From: Kangiellaceae bacterium
GTDB lineage: Bacteria > Pseudomonadota > Gammaproteobacteria > Enterobacterales > Kangiellaceae
DNA: 64,000 nt
Direction of reading: 5' to 3'
Assembly: GCA_026196875.1 (NCBI GenBank)
Contig: JAPHTP010000095.1
Coordinates: 1-64,000 of the forward strand
Below the pieces are notes generated by a model. That model worked only from the letters and a program-made list of their open reading frames with translations. It did no database searches and was not told the origin of the DNA. This document shows, piece by piece, positions 27,025 through 37,761 of this stretch; positions within the stretch are counted from its first letter, which is position 1, and the number at the start of each line of letters is the position of its first letter. The position numbers were made by a program, and so were the translations under genes.

Positions 27025-28677
27025 ATGTCGCGATTATTCTTGTTCGGATTTGCCGTTATATTTCAATGCTCTGTTTGGGCCAAAAATCAAGCAGCAGTCG
27101 CAATGCCTGACAAGTTCAGTGCGGAAGTCGCAGAAAATGTGCTTAAACAAGGTGGGAATGCTGTTGATGCTGCTATCGCTGTTGCGTTTAGTTTAGCGGT
27201 GACCTTACCTGAAGCCGGCAATATTGGTGGTGGCGGTTTTATGTTGATCCAGCACAAAGGAAAGACTAATTTTTTAGATTACCGTGAAGTTGCACCTGCT
27301 GCTGCGCACAGGGACATGTACCTGGATGAAAATGGGGATGTGGTCCCAAACTTATCTACTGTTGGAGCTTTGTCTGCAGGCGTCCCTGGCACCGTAGCCG
27401 GAATGTGGGCAGCCCATAAAAAGTACGCCAGTTTACCCTGGGGGAAACTGATAGAGCCTTCCATTCAGCTTGCCGAACACGGATTCATCGTCCCTCAACA
27501 TTTAGCAGATGAAAAAGCGAGGGTTAGCAAGCTGCTTGCGGACAAGCTTGAGGTAAACTTTGAAAAGTATTTTGCCGGTTTAAAGTCGGGGAGCCTATTC
27601 AAGCAACCGGAATTGGCGAAAACCTTGAAGCGGATTGCATCACAAGGACCCGATGGGTTTTATCGAGGTCAAACCGCTGATCTTATTGTTAGCCAAATGA
27701 AGCGTAGCGGTGGTTTGATAAATTATCAGGACCTATTGGACTATCACCCCAAATGGCGAAGGCCGTTGCAACAGAAATGGCGTGAGTTCCAGGTGATTTC
27801 TTCACCGCCGCCGAGTTCGGGTGGCACTGCGGTGGTTCAATTACTTAAAATGAAACAGATTTTGGCGCCGCAATTCAAAGGGGTCGCCCATAACTCGGCG
27901 AAATACGTCCACTTACTCGCAGAACTAGAAAAGAGGGTCTATGCTGATCGCGCTAAATATATGGGAGATCCCGATTTTGTTGAAGTGCCATCTAGTCAAC
28001 TGCTGGACGATAAATATCTAACTGCACGGGCGAAGGAAGTCAATTTCTCAGCGATTTCGGCCACCGAAAAGGTCAAACCGGGCTTACATGAAAGCCCGCA
28101 AACCACTCACTATTCCATTATTGACCAGTGGGGGAATGCGGTATCGAATACTTACACGATTAATTTGTCCTTTGGTAGTGGAATGGTGGTTGAAGGTGCT
28201 GGATTTTTATTAAACAATGAAATGGATGATTTCAGCGCTAAACCAGGAGTACCAAACGCTTTTGGCGTAGTTGGCGAAAAAGCTAATGAAATAGCACCTA
28301 AAAAACGCATGCTTTCCTCTATGTCGCCGACTATCATTACTAAAAATGAGCAAGTGGTGGCGGTAGTAGGAACGCCTGGCGGATCGACCATTATCACTTC
28401 TGTTTTCCAAACGATCGTCAACCTGTTGGACTATGCCATGAGCCCTCAGGAATCGGTCGATACTGCCCGTTTTCATCACCAGCTGCTACCGAAAGACGTG
28501 ATTTTCTATAACCCGAAAATGCCGCAGAAATTGAAGGCTCAATTAGAAGATCAGGGCTATCAGTTACAAAAACGCTATTTAGGAGATGTGCAGTTAGTCG
28601 TTAATCAAAACGGCGTACTAAAAGCCGCGGCGGACAAGCGTGGCAGAGGCGAATCCAGGGTGATTAGTTGGGATTAG
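27025..28677 (+). CDS. ggt: Gamma-glutamyltransferase, secreted
   Basis: Periplasmic Ntn-hydrolase that cleaves or transfers the gamma-glutamyl group of glutathione. The 550-residue precursor begins with a signal peptide (MSRLFLFGFAVIFQCSVWA). It is self-cleaved just before T360, the nucleophile in QTTHYS, which is the small-subunit start in the family. The substrate strands GNIGGGGF (large subunit), NNEMDDF and the oxyanion GTPGGS (small subunit) are present. It may recycle glutathione lost to the periplasm, and glutathione reductase is also in this window, though not linked. The ATG at 27025 has GAGG almost adjacent, so the ribosome site is poor. Confidence 0.94.
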   Translation: MSRLFLFGFAVIFQCSVWAKNQAAVAMPDKFSAEVAENVLKQGGNAVDAAIAVAFSLAVTLPEAGNIGGGGFMLIQHKGKTNFLDYREVAPAAAHRDMYLDENGDVVPNLSTVGALSAGVPGTVAGMWAAHKKYASLPWGKLIEPSIQLAEHGFIVPQHLADEKARVSKLLADKLEVNFEKYFAGLKSGSLFKQPELAKTLKRIASQGPDGFYRGQTADLIVSQMKRSGGLINYQDLLDYHPKWRRPLQQKWREFQVISSPPPSSGGTAVVQLLKMKQILAPQFKGVAHNSAKYVHLLAELEKRVYADRAKYMGDPDFVEVPSSQLLDDKYLTARAKEVNFSAISATEKVKPGLHESPQTTHYSIIDQWGNAVSNTYTINLSFGSGMVVEGAGFLLNNEMDDFSAKPGVPNAFGVVGEKANEIAPKKRMLSSMSPTIITKNEQVVAVVGTPGGSTIITSVFQTIVNLLDYAMSPQESVDTARFHHQLLPKDVIFYNPKMPQKLKAQLEDQGYQLQKRYLGDVQLVVNQNGVLKAAADKRGRGESRVISWD

Positions 28678-28853
28678 TCACTGGGGGTTGTACCGAAGAT
28701 GCGGTGTGATTAACGTTATAAGTATTTAATTGACTCTAACTATCTATTATAAAAGGTTATTTTGCTTATCAGTAGAAGTGCGTAATTGGCAAAATCTGGC
28801 GAATTGGACCATACTTAAATTCCGATAGGGTAGTTAAAAAAATAAATTCGCCT

Positions 28854-31800
28854 ATGCCGCAATCAGGTGATGATCAAATTCCTCTGCATTCCTCGCAGCA
28901 ATCGTCTTCAGTGCTTGAAAATAGCACTGATGTATCCATTCTCAAACAGAAACTTGAACAGCAAGAAAAAGAAAACGACAAACTCAAGGCGAGCTTGTTA
29001 CAGCAAGTCGAAGAGAGTGCTCATTCTGAGCGTTTGCAGCGAGCCTTGTTTAAAATATCCGAGTTAGCCTCAGGTGTCGAAAGTACCGAACAGTTTTATT
29101 TATCCATTCATCAGACTATTTCGGAATTGCTTTATGCGGAAAATTTTTACATTGGCCTGCTGTCTGAAGACCAGCAGCAATTAGTGCTGGTTTATTTTGT
29201 AGATTCGATCGAGGTAGACGTTCATCCGACGAAAGATAGATTCTCGATATCGATCAATAAAAAATCGCTTTCTACTTACTTATTTAACAAAAAGACACCT
29301 ATTTTACTTAGCCAAATTGACATTGAGCAACTCGAGGCCGAAGGAACCATTGAGCGACTCGGGCCCGGAGCAAAATCGTGGCTTGGTGCGCCTTTAATTG
29401 CAGATGGTGTGGTTCTCGGAATTATCGTGGTGCAGAGCTATTCTGACGACTTTATTTATAAGCAGTGGCACAGAGAATTATTTAGTTATGTTTCTAATGT
29501 AATCGCTTCAACTCTTGAAAGGAAAAAAAGTCGTGTTCAACTTGAATTGAAAGTCGCGGAACGGACTTTTGAATTGCAGCAAGAAATTGAGAAGCGAAAA
29601 TACCAGCAAGAAACAGAAAGTGCCTTGTTGAAAATAGCTGAAATGGCAAATTCAAAGATAAGCCTGGAAGACTTCTACGTAAAGTTGCACGAGATAATCT
29701 CAGAGTTTATTTATGCTGAGAATTTCTACATAGTTTTAAAACAAGAAGCTACCCAAAGTATTTCGTTCGTTTATTACTGTGATACAAAAGATCACATGAC
29801 GATTGATGAGCTTAAACAAATACCTTTGGAAACAATCGATAAAAGTTTAACTGCGTATCTATTTCGTTCCGGAAAATCGTTGCTTACAAACAATGCCGGT
29901 ATAGCAGAACTTTGTCAGCAAGGTGAAATTGAGGCCCAAGGCCCCGATACCATTTCCTGGTTAGGTATTCCCCTCGACATTGACGGAAAAATTATCGGTG
30001 TCATGACGCTTCAATCGTATAATCCACAGAAATTGTTTTCAAAAAAAGACAAAGTGTTAATGGAATATGCGTCTAAGCATGTAGCCACGGCTATCCAGCG
30101 TAAGACGTCTCAAGATGCACTTGAAGAGCTAATTGATAAGCGAACAAGAGAACTTCACCAATCAAATCAAGAATTAGTTCATCAGTTTGAGGAAAAGTCT
30201 AAAGCAGAAAAAATTCAAAAAACACTATTTGAAATCGCCAACTTGGCTTCTGGCGCGGAAGATATGTTTACTTTCTATTCGAGCTTACATCAGGCGCTGG
30301 GAAAATTATTTGACGTTCAAAATTTCTTTGTTGCATTACTAAACCACGAAGAAGAGGTACTTGAATTTAAATATTACTCGGACCAAAAAGACCATATTGA
30401 CCCTTCATTACCTTCGAAGCTTATTTTAGATAAGAACACTTTGTCGTATCAGATGATCTATAGTGGCGAACCAATCCTTATTTCAGGTGACGAATTTCAG
30501 TCCTTTAAAAAAGAGAAAAAATTGGAGTTAGTAGGCTCTCCTTTTGTATCTTGGTTGGGAGTGCCACTCAAAGATAAGAACGATATTTTTGGCGTTATGG
30601 TTGTGCAAAGTTATGATAGCGATGTCACCTACAAAAACTGGCATAAAGACTTACTCGAATATGTTTCTCACCAGATAGCCACAGCTTTGCAAAGGAAGCA
30701 GGCGCGTGCGAATTTAGAAGTTATGGTTCAGGAACGTACCAAGGCGCTTGAAAAAGAAATTGAAATTCGAACAAAGACTGAAGCTACTCAATCTGTCTTA
30801 TATCTGATCGCAAACCTGGCAAATATGGATCTTCAGCTAAGTGCTTTTTATCAAGAGCTACATCGAATTATTGGCAATTTAGTATATTGTGAAAACTTTT
30901 ACATTGCTTTGAAAGACGAGTCTAATGACACCATAAATATGGTTTACTACGTTGATACTGTGGATGATTACGATGTAGAGAAAATCTCTGCTTTACCAAT
31001 GGAAAAGCTTAAAAAAAGCATCACCGGATACGTTATGCAAAGCGGCATCCCATTGCTCGCAACCTCCAATGATATTCTTTCAATCGCAGAAAGAGAGGGA
31101 TTAGAGTTGATGGGGAATGATACTGTATCTTGGATGGGGATCCCCTTGAGTATCGATGGAAATATCATTGGTATAATGGCACTCCAAAGCTATTTGCCGG
31201 ATCTCATTTTTTCAGAAAGTGATAAAGAGTTGATGCTATTTGTTGGTCAACATGTCGCAACGGCTTTGCAACGAAAACGGTCGAAGGACTTCTTGCAAGT
31301 ATTGGTCGAGCAAAGAACAGAAGAGTTGAAACAATCCAACATTCAACTTAAGCAACAAATTGCAGAAACTGAAAGAGCAAAAAAACTGCAGACCGCTTTG
31401 TATGAGATTACTGACTTGGCTTCCAGTGCCAAAGATATGGATGAACTTTACGCTTCAGTACATAAGATTATTTCTCAATTGATATACGCGGAAAACTTTT
31501 ACATTTGTTTGTACGATGATGATAAGGTTAACCTCGAGTTTGTCTATTTTGTCGATATTGAAGATGACCTTAATAAGGAAAAGCTACGTTTGATCCCTGC
31601 TGCTGATGTCAAGCAAACGGCAACTGGAAAAGTACTACTAACCGGGCAGTCGATTCTGAGAACGCCAGAAAATCGCGAAGAGGCTTTGCAGAAAGCAACC
31701 AAGTATATTGGTAAGGAATCTCTCTATTGGCTTGGTGTGCCTTTAAAAGTAGAGAGTCATATTATCGGGGTGTTGGCTATTCAAAGTTATGATCACCTCT

Positions 31801-34800
31801 ATAAACTCGGTAGAGAAGAGAAAGAGCTTCTAGAATTTGTATCTCAACACATCGCCTTAACTTTAGAGCGAAATCAGGCACAAAAGGCGCTACAGCAAAG
31901 AGTGGAAGAAAGAACTGCACGGCTTGCCGAAACTAATGCATCGTTAGAACAACAAATTATTGTTAGGCAAAGAAGTGAAGCGACTCAGGCGGCGCTTTAT
32001 TATATCGCGGACTTAGCGAATAAAGACATTCCATTACAGTCCATGTTTGCCAGAATTCATAAGGCAATGGGCAAGATCATATACTCCGAAAACTTCTACA
32101 TAGCTCTCTGGGACAAAGAAGCGGACGATATGGATTGGGTTTATTTTGTCGATTCGAATGAAGAGTACGATTATAGTTTCGTCGAAAAAATGCCTCAAGA
32201 ACAGCGCCGAAAAACTTTAGCAAGAAAAGTTGTGACGAGTGGAAGTTCACTACTAGTCGACAAGTATGGAATTCTGGAAATGGCTGAAAAAGAGGAAATT
32301 GTGCTAATCGGGCCTGCATCAGAATATTACTTAGGTGTTCCACTAGTTGGCGCCGATGGACCGATAGGTGTAATGGCTATTCAATCTTACGATGAAGCGA
32401 TCCGCTTTACCGAATCGGATCAAGAGTTGCTTAATTTCATTGCTCAATCGATTATCTCGACAATCGAGCGAAGGGAGTACAACATTCGTTTAGAAGATAG
32501 GGTGGTTCGCCGTACTGAAGAACTAACTGTAACGAATAAACAGTTGGAAAAAGAAATTGCGCAGCGAAGAGAGTCTGAAGAATTACAAACCGCTCTATTT
32601 AAAATTTCCGAAACACCACAGCATTGTGACACTGAACAAGAACTATATATTAGATTGCACGAAATTATTTCCCGATTGATGTACGCTAAGAGTTTTTACA
32701 TTGCACTCGTAGATGAAGATAAACAGTGTTTTCATTTTGATTATGTTAAAGATGAAGTTGATAAAGATATTCCTGAAACAATTCCGATAGGTTTAAGTTT
32801 AACCAGCTACGTATATCGTAATAAGCGAATAGTACATTTAGGAAGAAAAGACATTTCTAAGTTGGAAGCCGAAGGTGAAATTGAACACTTGGGAACTTAT
32901 GCCGTAGACTGGGTGGGGGTGCCGTTAGTCGCTGGCCAAGCCATACTTGGAATAATGATTCTGCAAAGTTATGACGAACGATATGTCTATGGTGAAAGAG
33001 AAATCAACATATTGAGTTTTGTATCAACCCACATTGCCGAAGCGTTGCAGACTAAAAGAGCAGAGCATGAACTAAAAGAGGCTTATTCTGAGCTTGCGGT
33101 TAAAACCAAAAAAGCGGAAGCAGCCAACGAAGCAAAATCTGCATTCCTAGCAACTGTAAGTCATGAGATTCGCACACCGATGAATGGGATCCTTGGCATG
33201 TTGTCGCTGCTTGGGGATACTAATTTATCGAAAAGACAGAAGGATTATGTTAGTAAGATTTCAACTTCTTCTCGTTCATTGCTGGATATTATCAATGACA
33301 TTTTGGACTTTTCTAAAATTGAGCAGGGAAAACTTGAACTTGAAAGTCGGAGTTTTAGTGTATTAGAAATACTTGATGATATCGTTGATCTATTTTCGAG
33401 CAGGATTATTGAAAAGCGGCTGGACTTCAGCATTAATCTGGATCCCCATGTCGAATTGGACCGTATGGGAGACTCTTTGAGGCTTTCACAAATTTTGATA
33501 AATTTAATTGGAAATTCGATAAAATTTACTGAGACAGGCTTTATAGAGTTAACAATAAAAAATGCAGAAAAAGACAACCTGACTTTCTCTGTTCGAGACT
33601 CCGGAATTGGCATTGACCCCAAAAAACGGGACCTGATATTTGCATCTTTTACACAGGCTGATGATACGACGACGAGAAAGTTCGGAGGTTCGGGACTAGG
33701 GCTGAGTATTTGCCAGCAGCTAGTGACATTGATGGGTGGATGGATAAAGGTTGATGGAGAACTAGGCCAAGGAAGTTGCTTTACATTTCAGGTCGCATTA
33801 GCAAAACAACCGCAACAACAAAATTTAGATTTTGACTTAGCCGGATCTCATCTACTTTTGATTTCGGATGATGACCGCCAGACAAGAGCCTGGCAGAATT
33901 TCTGCCAAAAATTCAAAGTCGAATTTTCTCGTCTAACTAACCAGCAACTGATCGACAATAAAAGAGAACAAATTTCACTGTCTGAGGCGGTTTCTCATAT
34001 TTTTATTGATGATGATATTGGAAAGCACGAAGGGATAGAACTTATTGAAACCGTTTCGCATTCGATGAAGGTTAAAACACCTTGCTTTTTGCTTGCGCAA
34101 CCTTCCCCTGATTTTTCTGAATTGCCCGATTTAGGCGATGGCGTTCAATTAATATCTAAGCCGACTAAAATGGGGGTGATCCTTAACTTGATCAAGTATG
34201 ACTTTGACTCTCTTTCGAGCTTGCGAAAAAGGGAAACAACGACAACTCTATTGAGGCCTAAGATTGTAGGTAAAAGAATTTTACTCGCCGAAGATAACCC
34301 TATTAATCAACAGGTCGCGAGTGAAATGTTACAAAAAGCAGGAGCTATTATTGATATCGTCGATAATGGTCAAGAGGCGGTCCAAGCTTGTATGCAGAAC
34401 GATTATTCACTAGTACTTATGGACATGCAAATGCCGATAATGGATGGATATCAAGCATCACTAGAAATTAGAAAAGAGCATCGTTTAGAAGAGCTGCCGA
34501 TAATCGCGATGACTGCCAATGTCATGAAAGGAGATAAGGAAAAGTGTTTGCGGCACGGAATGAATGACTATATTGGCAAACCGATAGATAGAACCGTTTT
34601 CTTCAGTACCATCGAACGATTAATCAATGATAATTTACCTATATTGACCGATGACGTGGTTGAGCAAGAGTTTTTTCATAATAATCAGCGAAGCTTAAAG
34701 GTATTCGAAAATGAGATCAGTATTGAGCAGTTAGCAGAAAAATATGACAGTGCTGAGTTAGCCGTCCAGTTGCTCGAGTTATTCTTACAAAACCATACCA

Positions 34801-35045
34801 ATGACGAAGCAAAAATTGCTGAGTTATTGGAATGCTCCGAATTAGATGAGGCAGAGAGAATTGTTCATAAACTAAAAGGTTCTTTGGGAGAGCTCGGGTT
34901 TACCCAGCTTCATACTGTGGTGGAAGGGATTGACAACATGCTCAAGCAACAGCAAATGCCACCCAAAGAAGAGCTAGAAAAGTTCTATCAAATGCACATT
35001 GACGCGGTGCAGTTGTGCGAAAATATACTCGCCGCCAATCAATAA
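28854..35045 (+). CDS. Hybrid histidine kinase with seven tandem GAF domains
   Basis: A 2063-residue cytoplasmic hybrid sensor kinase. After a short helical lead (1-60) come seven GAF domains at about 65-223, 255-415, 450-615, 645-810, 845-1009, 1040-1208 and 1245-1405, spaced about 197 residues. Each carries an ENFYI(A/G)L-like strand (weaker in the third and seventh) and a WLG(V/I)PL....GVM.(L/I)QSY strand. Coiled-coil linkers (RTEEL, QQI) join them. The kinase core follows: H1437 in [11 protein letters not shown] box [11 protein letters not shown]1 DSGIGID, G2 [11 protein letters not shown] receiver-like region (about 1660-1790) has lost the standard acidic cluster. Then come a proper receiver with D1857 (MDMQMP), and an Hpt domain with H2005 (HKLKGS). 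No transmembrane segment exists, so it senses cytoplasmic small molecules or other proteins. The gene stands alone; its output partner is unknown. Confidence 0.95.
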   Translation: MPQSGDDQIPLHSSQQSSSVLENSTDVSILKQKLEQQEKENDKLKASLLQQVEESAHSERLQRALFKISELASGVESTEQFYLSIHQTISELLYAENFYIGLLSEDQQQLVLVYFVDSIEVDVHPTKDRFSISINKKSLSTYLFNKKTPILLSQIDIEQLEAEGTIERLGPGAKSWLGAPLIADGVVLGIIVVQSYSDDFIYKQWHRELFSYVSNVIASTLERKKSRVQLELKVAERTFELQQEIEKRKYQQETESALLKIAEMANSKISLEDFYVKLHEIISEFIYAENFYIVLKQEATQSISFVYYCDTKDHMTIDELKQIPLETIDKSLTAYLFRSGKSLLTNNAGIAELCQQGEIEAQGPDTISWLGIPLDIDGKIIGVMTLQSYNPQKLFSKKDKVLMEYASKHVATAIQRKTSQDALEELIDKRTRELHQSNQELVHQFEEKSKAEKIQKTLFEIANLASGAEDMFTFYSSLHQALGKLFDVQNFFVALLNHEEEVLEFKYYSDQKDHIDPSLPSKLILDKNTLSYQMIYSGEPILISGDEFQSFKKEKKLELVGSPFVSWLGVPLKDKNDIFGVMVVQSYDSDVTYKNWHKDLLEYVSHQIATALQRKQARANLEVMVQERTKALEKEIEIRTKTEATQSVLYLIANLANMDLQLSAFYQELHRIIGNLVYCENFYIALKDESNDTINMVYYVDTVDDYDVEKISALPMEKLKKSITGYVMQSGIPLLATSNDILSIAEREGLELMGNDTVSWMGIPLSIDGNIIGIMALQSYLPDLIFSESDKELMLFVGQHVATALQRKRSKDFLQVLVEQRTEELKQSNIQLKQQIAETERAKKLQTALYEITDLASSAKDMDELYASVHKIISQLIYAENFYICLYDDDKVNLEFVYFVDIEDDLNKEKLRLIPAADVKQTATGKVLLTGQSILRTPENREEALQKATKYIGKESLYWLGVPLKVESHIIGVLAIQSYDHLYKLGREEKELLEFVSQHIALTLERNQAQKALQQRVEERTARLAETNASLEQQIIVRQRSEATQAALYYIADLANKDIPLQSMFARIHKAMGKIIYSENFYIALWDKEADDMDWVYFVDSNEEYDYSFVEKMPQEQRRKTLARKVVTSGSSLLVDKYGILEMAEKEEIVLIGPASEYYLGVPLVGADGPIGVMAIQSYDEAIRFTESDQELLNFIAQSIISTIERREYNIRLEDRVVRRTEELTVTNKQLEKEIAQRRESEELQTALFKISETPQHCDTEQELYIRLHEIISRLMYAKSFYIALVDEDKQCFHFDYVKDEVDKDIPETIPIGLSLTSYVYRNKRIVHLGRKDISKLEAEGEIEHLGTYAVDWVGVPLVAGQAILGIMILQSYDERYVYGEREINILSFVSTHIAEALQTKRAEHELKEAYSELAVKTKKAEAANEAKSAFLATVSHEIRTPMNGILGMLSLLGDTNLSKRQKDYVSKISTSSRSLLDIINDILDFSKIEQGKLELESRSFSVLEILDDIVDLFSSRIIEKRLDFSINLDPHVELDRMGDSLRLSQILINLIGNSIKFTETGFIELTIKNAEKDNLTFSVRDSGIGIDPKKRDLIFASFTQADDTTTRKFGGSGLGLSICQQLVTLMGGWIKVDGELGQGSCFTFQVALAKQPQQQNLDFDLAGSHLLLISDDDRQTRAWQNFCQKFKVEFSRLTNQQLIDNKREQISLSEAVSHIFIDDDIGKHEGIELIETVSHSMKVKTPCFLLAQPSPDFSELPDLGDGVQLISKPTKMGVILNLIKYDFDSLSSLRKRETTTTLLRPKIVGKRILLAEDNPINQQVASEMLQKAGAIIDIVDNGQEAVQACMQNDYSLVLMDMQMPIMDGYQASLEIRKEHRLEELPIIAMTANVMKGDKEKCLRHGMNDYIGKPIDRTVFFSTIERLINDNLPILTDDVVEQEFFHNNQRSLKVFENEISIEQLAEKYDSAELAVQLLELFLQNHTNDEAKIAELLECSELDEAERIVHKLKGSLGELGFTQLHTVVEGIDNMLKQQQMPPKEELEKFYQMHIDAVQLCENILAANQ

Positions 35046-35062
35046 TCCTATCGAGGCTGTTG

Positions 35063-35977
35063 TTAAGCGCCTTTATCCCTAGCAAAATCAATAAATGCAG
35101 TTAAATCTTGTTTCTGAGTTTCATCGAGGTTTTCACTTTCGAGGCGCTTTCTTAATTTGGCAATGAGATCAGATAGATCCCACTGGCCAATTTTTTCTTC
35201 AATTTGTAAATCAACATAAGCATCTTGCAGTTTGGCTTGGCGATCTTGCTCGGCTTTTTTGGCATTAACTTCTGCTTGCTGCATCTCTTGCTTTTGTTTT
35301 GCTTCCAACAGTTCTTTTTCTGCGACTTTTCGTTTCTTCTCTTCAATAATGGCGATTCTTTTTTCCTTAATTTTGACATTTTCCATCATTGCTTTTTTAG
35401 CTGCAGCTTCTTCTTTTTTAGTTTCTAAGCGAGCAAGCTCTAGTTTTTCCTGCTCTTTTTGTGCTGCCAGCTTTTCTTTTTCTAAGTTTTTAAACTCTAA
35501 GATTTCAGATTGGAGAGATTGGTACAAGGTCGTCACCATTTGCTGGATTGATTGAAGTTGATAACATTGATGAAATTCATCAGCTTGACTTATGAATTTT
35601 AATTCCTTTATTACTGCTTCTAGCAGCTTGCGCTCAAAACGCTTTTCTTCAGTTAGTTTTTTCTCAAAACTGAGTAGACAGTTATGTGCGGTTAAGTACC
35701 ATTCAGCTTGCCCCAGATCCTCCTCCGGTAGCACAAAGCTGCTGAGGGTTGTATGCACATGGATCAGCTGAAAATCGTCGTCGCTACTTGCCTTGAGAAG
35801 TTCTTCTAACGCTTCGGCAAGCTCATCGATTTGATTATGAGATTTTAACCAATGAGAAAAACCATCCCTTCCCATTCGAGAAACAGAATCAGAGAGGTGG
35901 CCCAGCTTTTTTTGCCAAGTATCACTTATTTCAGCTGCACGCTTTTTAATTTCATCGAGGTCGATAGATTTAGTCAC
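35063..35977 (-). CDS. Coiled-coil protein rich in lysine and glutamate
   Basis: Unrecognised 304-residue cytoplasmic protein. The N-terminal ~140 residues are a mixed helical domain; residues about 160-260 are an unbroken charged coiled coil (long runs of K, E, A and Q, such as LARLETKKEEAAAKKAMMEN), and the C-terminus is a short helical tail. No signal peptide or membrane helix. It ends 18 bases from the convergent stop of the seven-GAF kinase. It could be a scaffold or a periplasm-free TolA/KfrA-like filament protein, but nothing supports a precise role. Confidence 0.7.
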   Translation of the reverse strand: MTKSIDLDEIKKRAAEISDTWQKKLGHLSDSVSRMGRDGFSHWLKSHNQIDELAEALEELLKASSDDDFQLIHVHTTLSSFVLPEEDLGQAEWYLTAHNCLLSFEKKLTEEKRFERKLLEAVIKELKFISQADEFHQCYQLQSIQQMVTTLYQSLQSEILEFKNLEKEKLAAQKEQEKLELARLETKKEEAAAKKAMMENVKIKEKRIAIIEEKKRKVAEKELLEAKQKQEMQQAEVNAKKAEQDRQAKLQDAYVDLQIEEKIGQWDLSDLIAKLRKRLESENLDETQKQDLTAFIDFARDKGA

Positions 35978-36296
35978 ACTAGCTACTTCTTTGGGTTAAT
36001 TCTTATCGTTTTAGATTTACGCAGTGTCTTGTCTTTAGCCATTAGATAAATTAGTAATGTTAACACTAACATGTTGTATAACTTAGTATATACCAAACTG
36101 ATCATTTTCAAAATCGTTCAAGCTTACAAATTTTCAGGTGATTGAATTAGAGCTTAAAGTTGGACTGGAAGAACGTCATTGATTAACTGAGATTGCCTCA
36201 ATATGTGGAAAATAGTCTATATAATAGTACTAGGAAGACAAAGGCTATTTATTATTCATATACTCAAATCAGTTAGGTGGTCAGCTCCACAATAGT
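35978..36296. other. 319-base gap between divergent genes
   Basis: AT-rich region between the coiled-coil gene (minus) and the TMEM175-like gene (plus). It holds a small perfect inverted repeat, ATGTTA (36057-36062) and TAACAT (36067-36072), and presumably the two promoters. I see no other ORF or RNA here. Confidence 0.5.
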
Positions 36297-37046
36297 ATGC
36301 AAGCGAGGGATATTTTGCTAAATCGACAACCTTTAAAGCGGGCATTTATAGAATCATGCCCACGCGAAAATGGATTCATTATTCGTGGTGAAAATATGAC
36401 TAGGGTTGAGACCTTCGTCGATGCTGCCTTTGCATTTGCTTTAACAATGCTGGTAATTAGTTTGGATGAGATACCTAAATCTCCTGCAGAATTGCTTGTA
36501 GCGAGTAGAGACTTACCTGCTTTTCTTGCGAGTGGCCTCCAGGTTGGTTTTATCTGGTATCAGCATTCGTTATGGAGTCGCCGTTTTGGCTTGGAAGATA
36601 AAGTCACAATTTTTCTTAGTCTCGCGCTGGTAATGCTGGTTTTAGTCTTTATTTATCCACTGAAACTGGTATTTATGGGGCTATTTGCCTGGTTGAGTGA
36701 TGGATATTTATCACCTGGGCTCGGCTCAATGAGTTTGAAAGACTTGACCGATCTATTCGTCTATTTTGCAATTGGTTTTGTCTGTCTTGCCGGAATTTTT
36801 ATTGGCTTTTATAGAAATACCTTAAAACATAGCGATTACCTTCGTTTAACGCCTTTTGAAGCTCACGAATGTCGCACCGAAATTGGAGTCTGGGTAATTT
36901 TGCTTTGTGTCGCAGTTTTATCTGGCATTTTAGCTAAAACGCTACCAGGTTTATGGGCAATTGCCGCTGGTTTTACTTATGCTCTACTTGGCATTATCGA
37001 GGCGTTATATTACCGAAATCGAAAGCTTAGCCGGCCTACACCCTAG
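36297..37046 (+). CDS. TMEM175-like (DUF1211) membrane protein
   Basis: A 249-residue inner-membrane protein with about six hydrophobic helices. Just before helix 1 it has the family hallmark in the form MTRVETFVDAAFAFALTML (compare RxxxFSDxxFAIAxTLL), which in TMEM175 channels lines a potassium pore. The diagnostic FSD motif reads FVD, so ion selectivity is uncertain. A methionine at 36396 would give a shorter form beginning at MTRVE, but the preceding FIIRGEN looks like the conserved lead-in of related proteins, so I keep the ATG at 36297. It stands alone and converges with the thioredoxin-like gene. Confidence 0.72.
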   Translation: MQARDILLNRQPLKRAFIESCPRENGFIIRGENMTRVETFVDAAFAFALTMLVISLDEIPKSPAELLVASRDLPAFLASGLQVGFIWYQHSLWSRRFGLEDKVTIFLSLALVMLVLVFIYPLKLVFMGLFAWLSDGYLSPGLGSMSLKDLTDLFVYFAIGFVCLAGIFIGFYRNTLKHSDYLRLTPFEAHECRTEIGVWVILLCVAVLSGILAKTLPGLWAIAAGFTYALLGIIEALYYRNRKLSRPTP

Positions 37047-37066
37047 TAGGGCGACGCTTTAGAATT

Positions 37067-37639
37067 TTAGTGGAGTATCTGTGACAGTAAATCCTTCACC
37101 AAAGATACTTTTGGCTTTTCCACAATCTTAGCCAGGATCTGTCCATCTTGTAAGACATAAATGGTAGGGGTAAAGTTAAGCTCAAATTTGGATTGGTATT
37201 CTGGAGGCAGTTCTTTTTCTGTAGAGACTGCGACAAGTTTAATCGACGCAAAAGGACTACCGGCCAATTTATTTAATTTTAGGAGCCTCGGAATTTCTCT
37301 TTGGCTGTCATGACACCAGAGGCCGAAAAAGGCAACAATTTCCATGCCTTTTAGTTTATTTAAATGTTCTGCTTCGCCGTCCAAATCCCGGTAACTATTG
37401 AAACTCTTTTCGAATTTTTGATAGCGCTTGATTAATTCTTCAGAAGAAATTTGACCGGTGCGCGTCATACTATCGTTTGCGTAGTTAGCTAGTACTATGC
37501 CTTCCGCTGTTTGCGATTCGTCTGAATCTGAGGGAGTAGAGGAATTGTTCGCGCACGCCGAAAATGTCATGACCGTTGACAAGGAAAGTACTAATAACCG
37601 TAGTGGTAGATTTGTAATCTTTTGCGCTAGTTTTTTCAA
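37067..37639 (-). CDS. Thioredoxin-like lipoprotein
   Basis: A 190-residue protein if started at the TTG at 37639, which follows AAGG nine bases upstream and gives a clean lipoprotein signal (KKLAQKITNLPLRLL, LSTVMTFSAC). An ATG at 37717 is in frame but falls inside the terminator hairpin of the upstream gene, so I reject it. The mature part has a thioredoxin fold (about 80-190): strand MEIVAFFGLWCHDSQREIP with WCHDS in place of WCxxC, and a cis-proline TPTIYV later. One cysteine lacks a partner, so it may be a reductase-type peroxiredoxin relative or a thiol chaperone, not a full disulfide isomerase. It sits downstream of the SPFH gene. Confidence 0.72.
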   Translation of the reverse strand: MKKLAQKITNLPLRLLVLSLSTVMTFSACANNSSTPSDSDESQTAEGIVLANYANDSMTRTGQISSEELIKRYQKFEKSFNSYRDLDGEAEHLNKLKGMEIVAFFGLWCHDSQREIPRLLKLNKLAGSPFASIKLVAVSTEKELPPEYQSKFELNFTPTIYVLQDGQILAKIVEKPKVSLVKDLLSQILH

Positions 37640-37706
37640 CTTTATGGCCCTTAAGTGTCGATACCTGCTTTTTAAATTTATTTTAAGATAGTAAATGAGC
37701 GTAAAA

Positions 37707-37730
37707 TAAAGGGGCATTATAGCCCCTTTA
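37707..37730 (-). terminator. Rho-independent terminator after the SPFH gene
   Basis: TAAAGGGGC (37707-37715) pairs perfectly with GCCCCTTTA (37722-37730). On the minus strand the stem is followed by TTTATTTTAC. It lies 32 bases after the SPFH stop (37762), so it should end that transcript before the thioredoxin-like gene. Confidence 0.8.
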
Positions 37731-37761
37731 GTCAGTATTAAATCAACCGTTAGGTAATTTT

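Noticed and set aside
28785-28812. TTGGCA-like element as a sigma-54 promoter for the hybrid kinase
   Set aside because: GC falls one base off the required spacing from GG, so it does not meet the sigma-54 rule.
33245-33622. 125-codon antisense ORF inside the seven-GAF kinase
   Set aside because: Lies wholly opposite a conserved kinase core; serine-rich with no family match, a shadow of the coding strand.
35225-35555. Long phenylalanine/serine-rich ORFs opposite the coiled-coil gene
   Set aside because: They are the reverse of the lysine/glutamate-rich coiled coil (AAG/GAA gives CTT/TTC); composition explains them.
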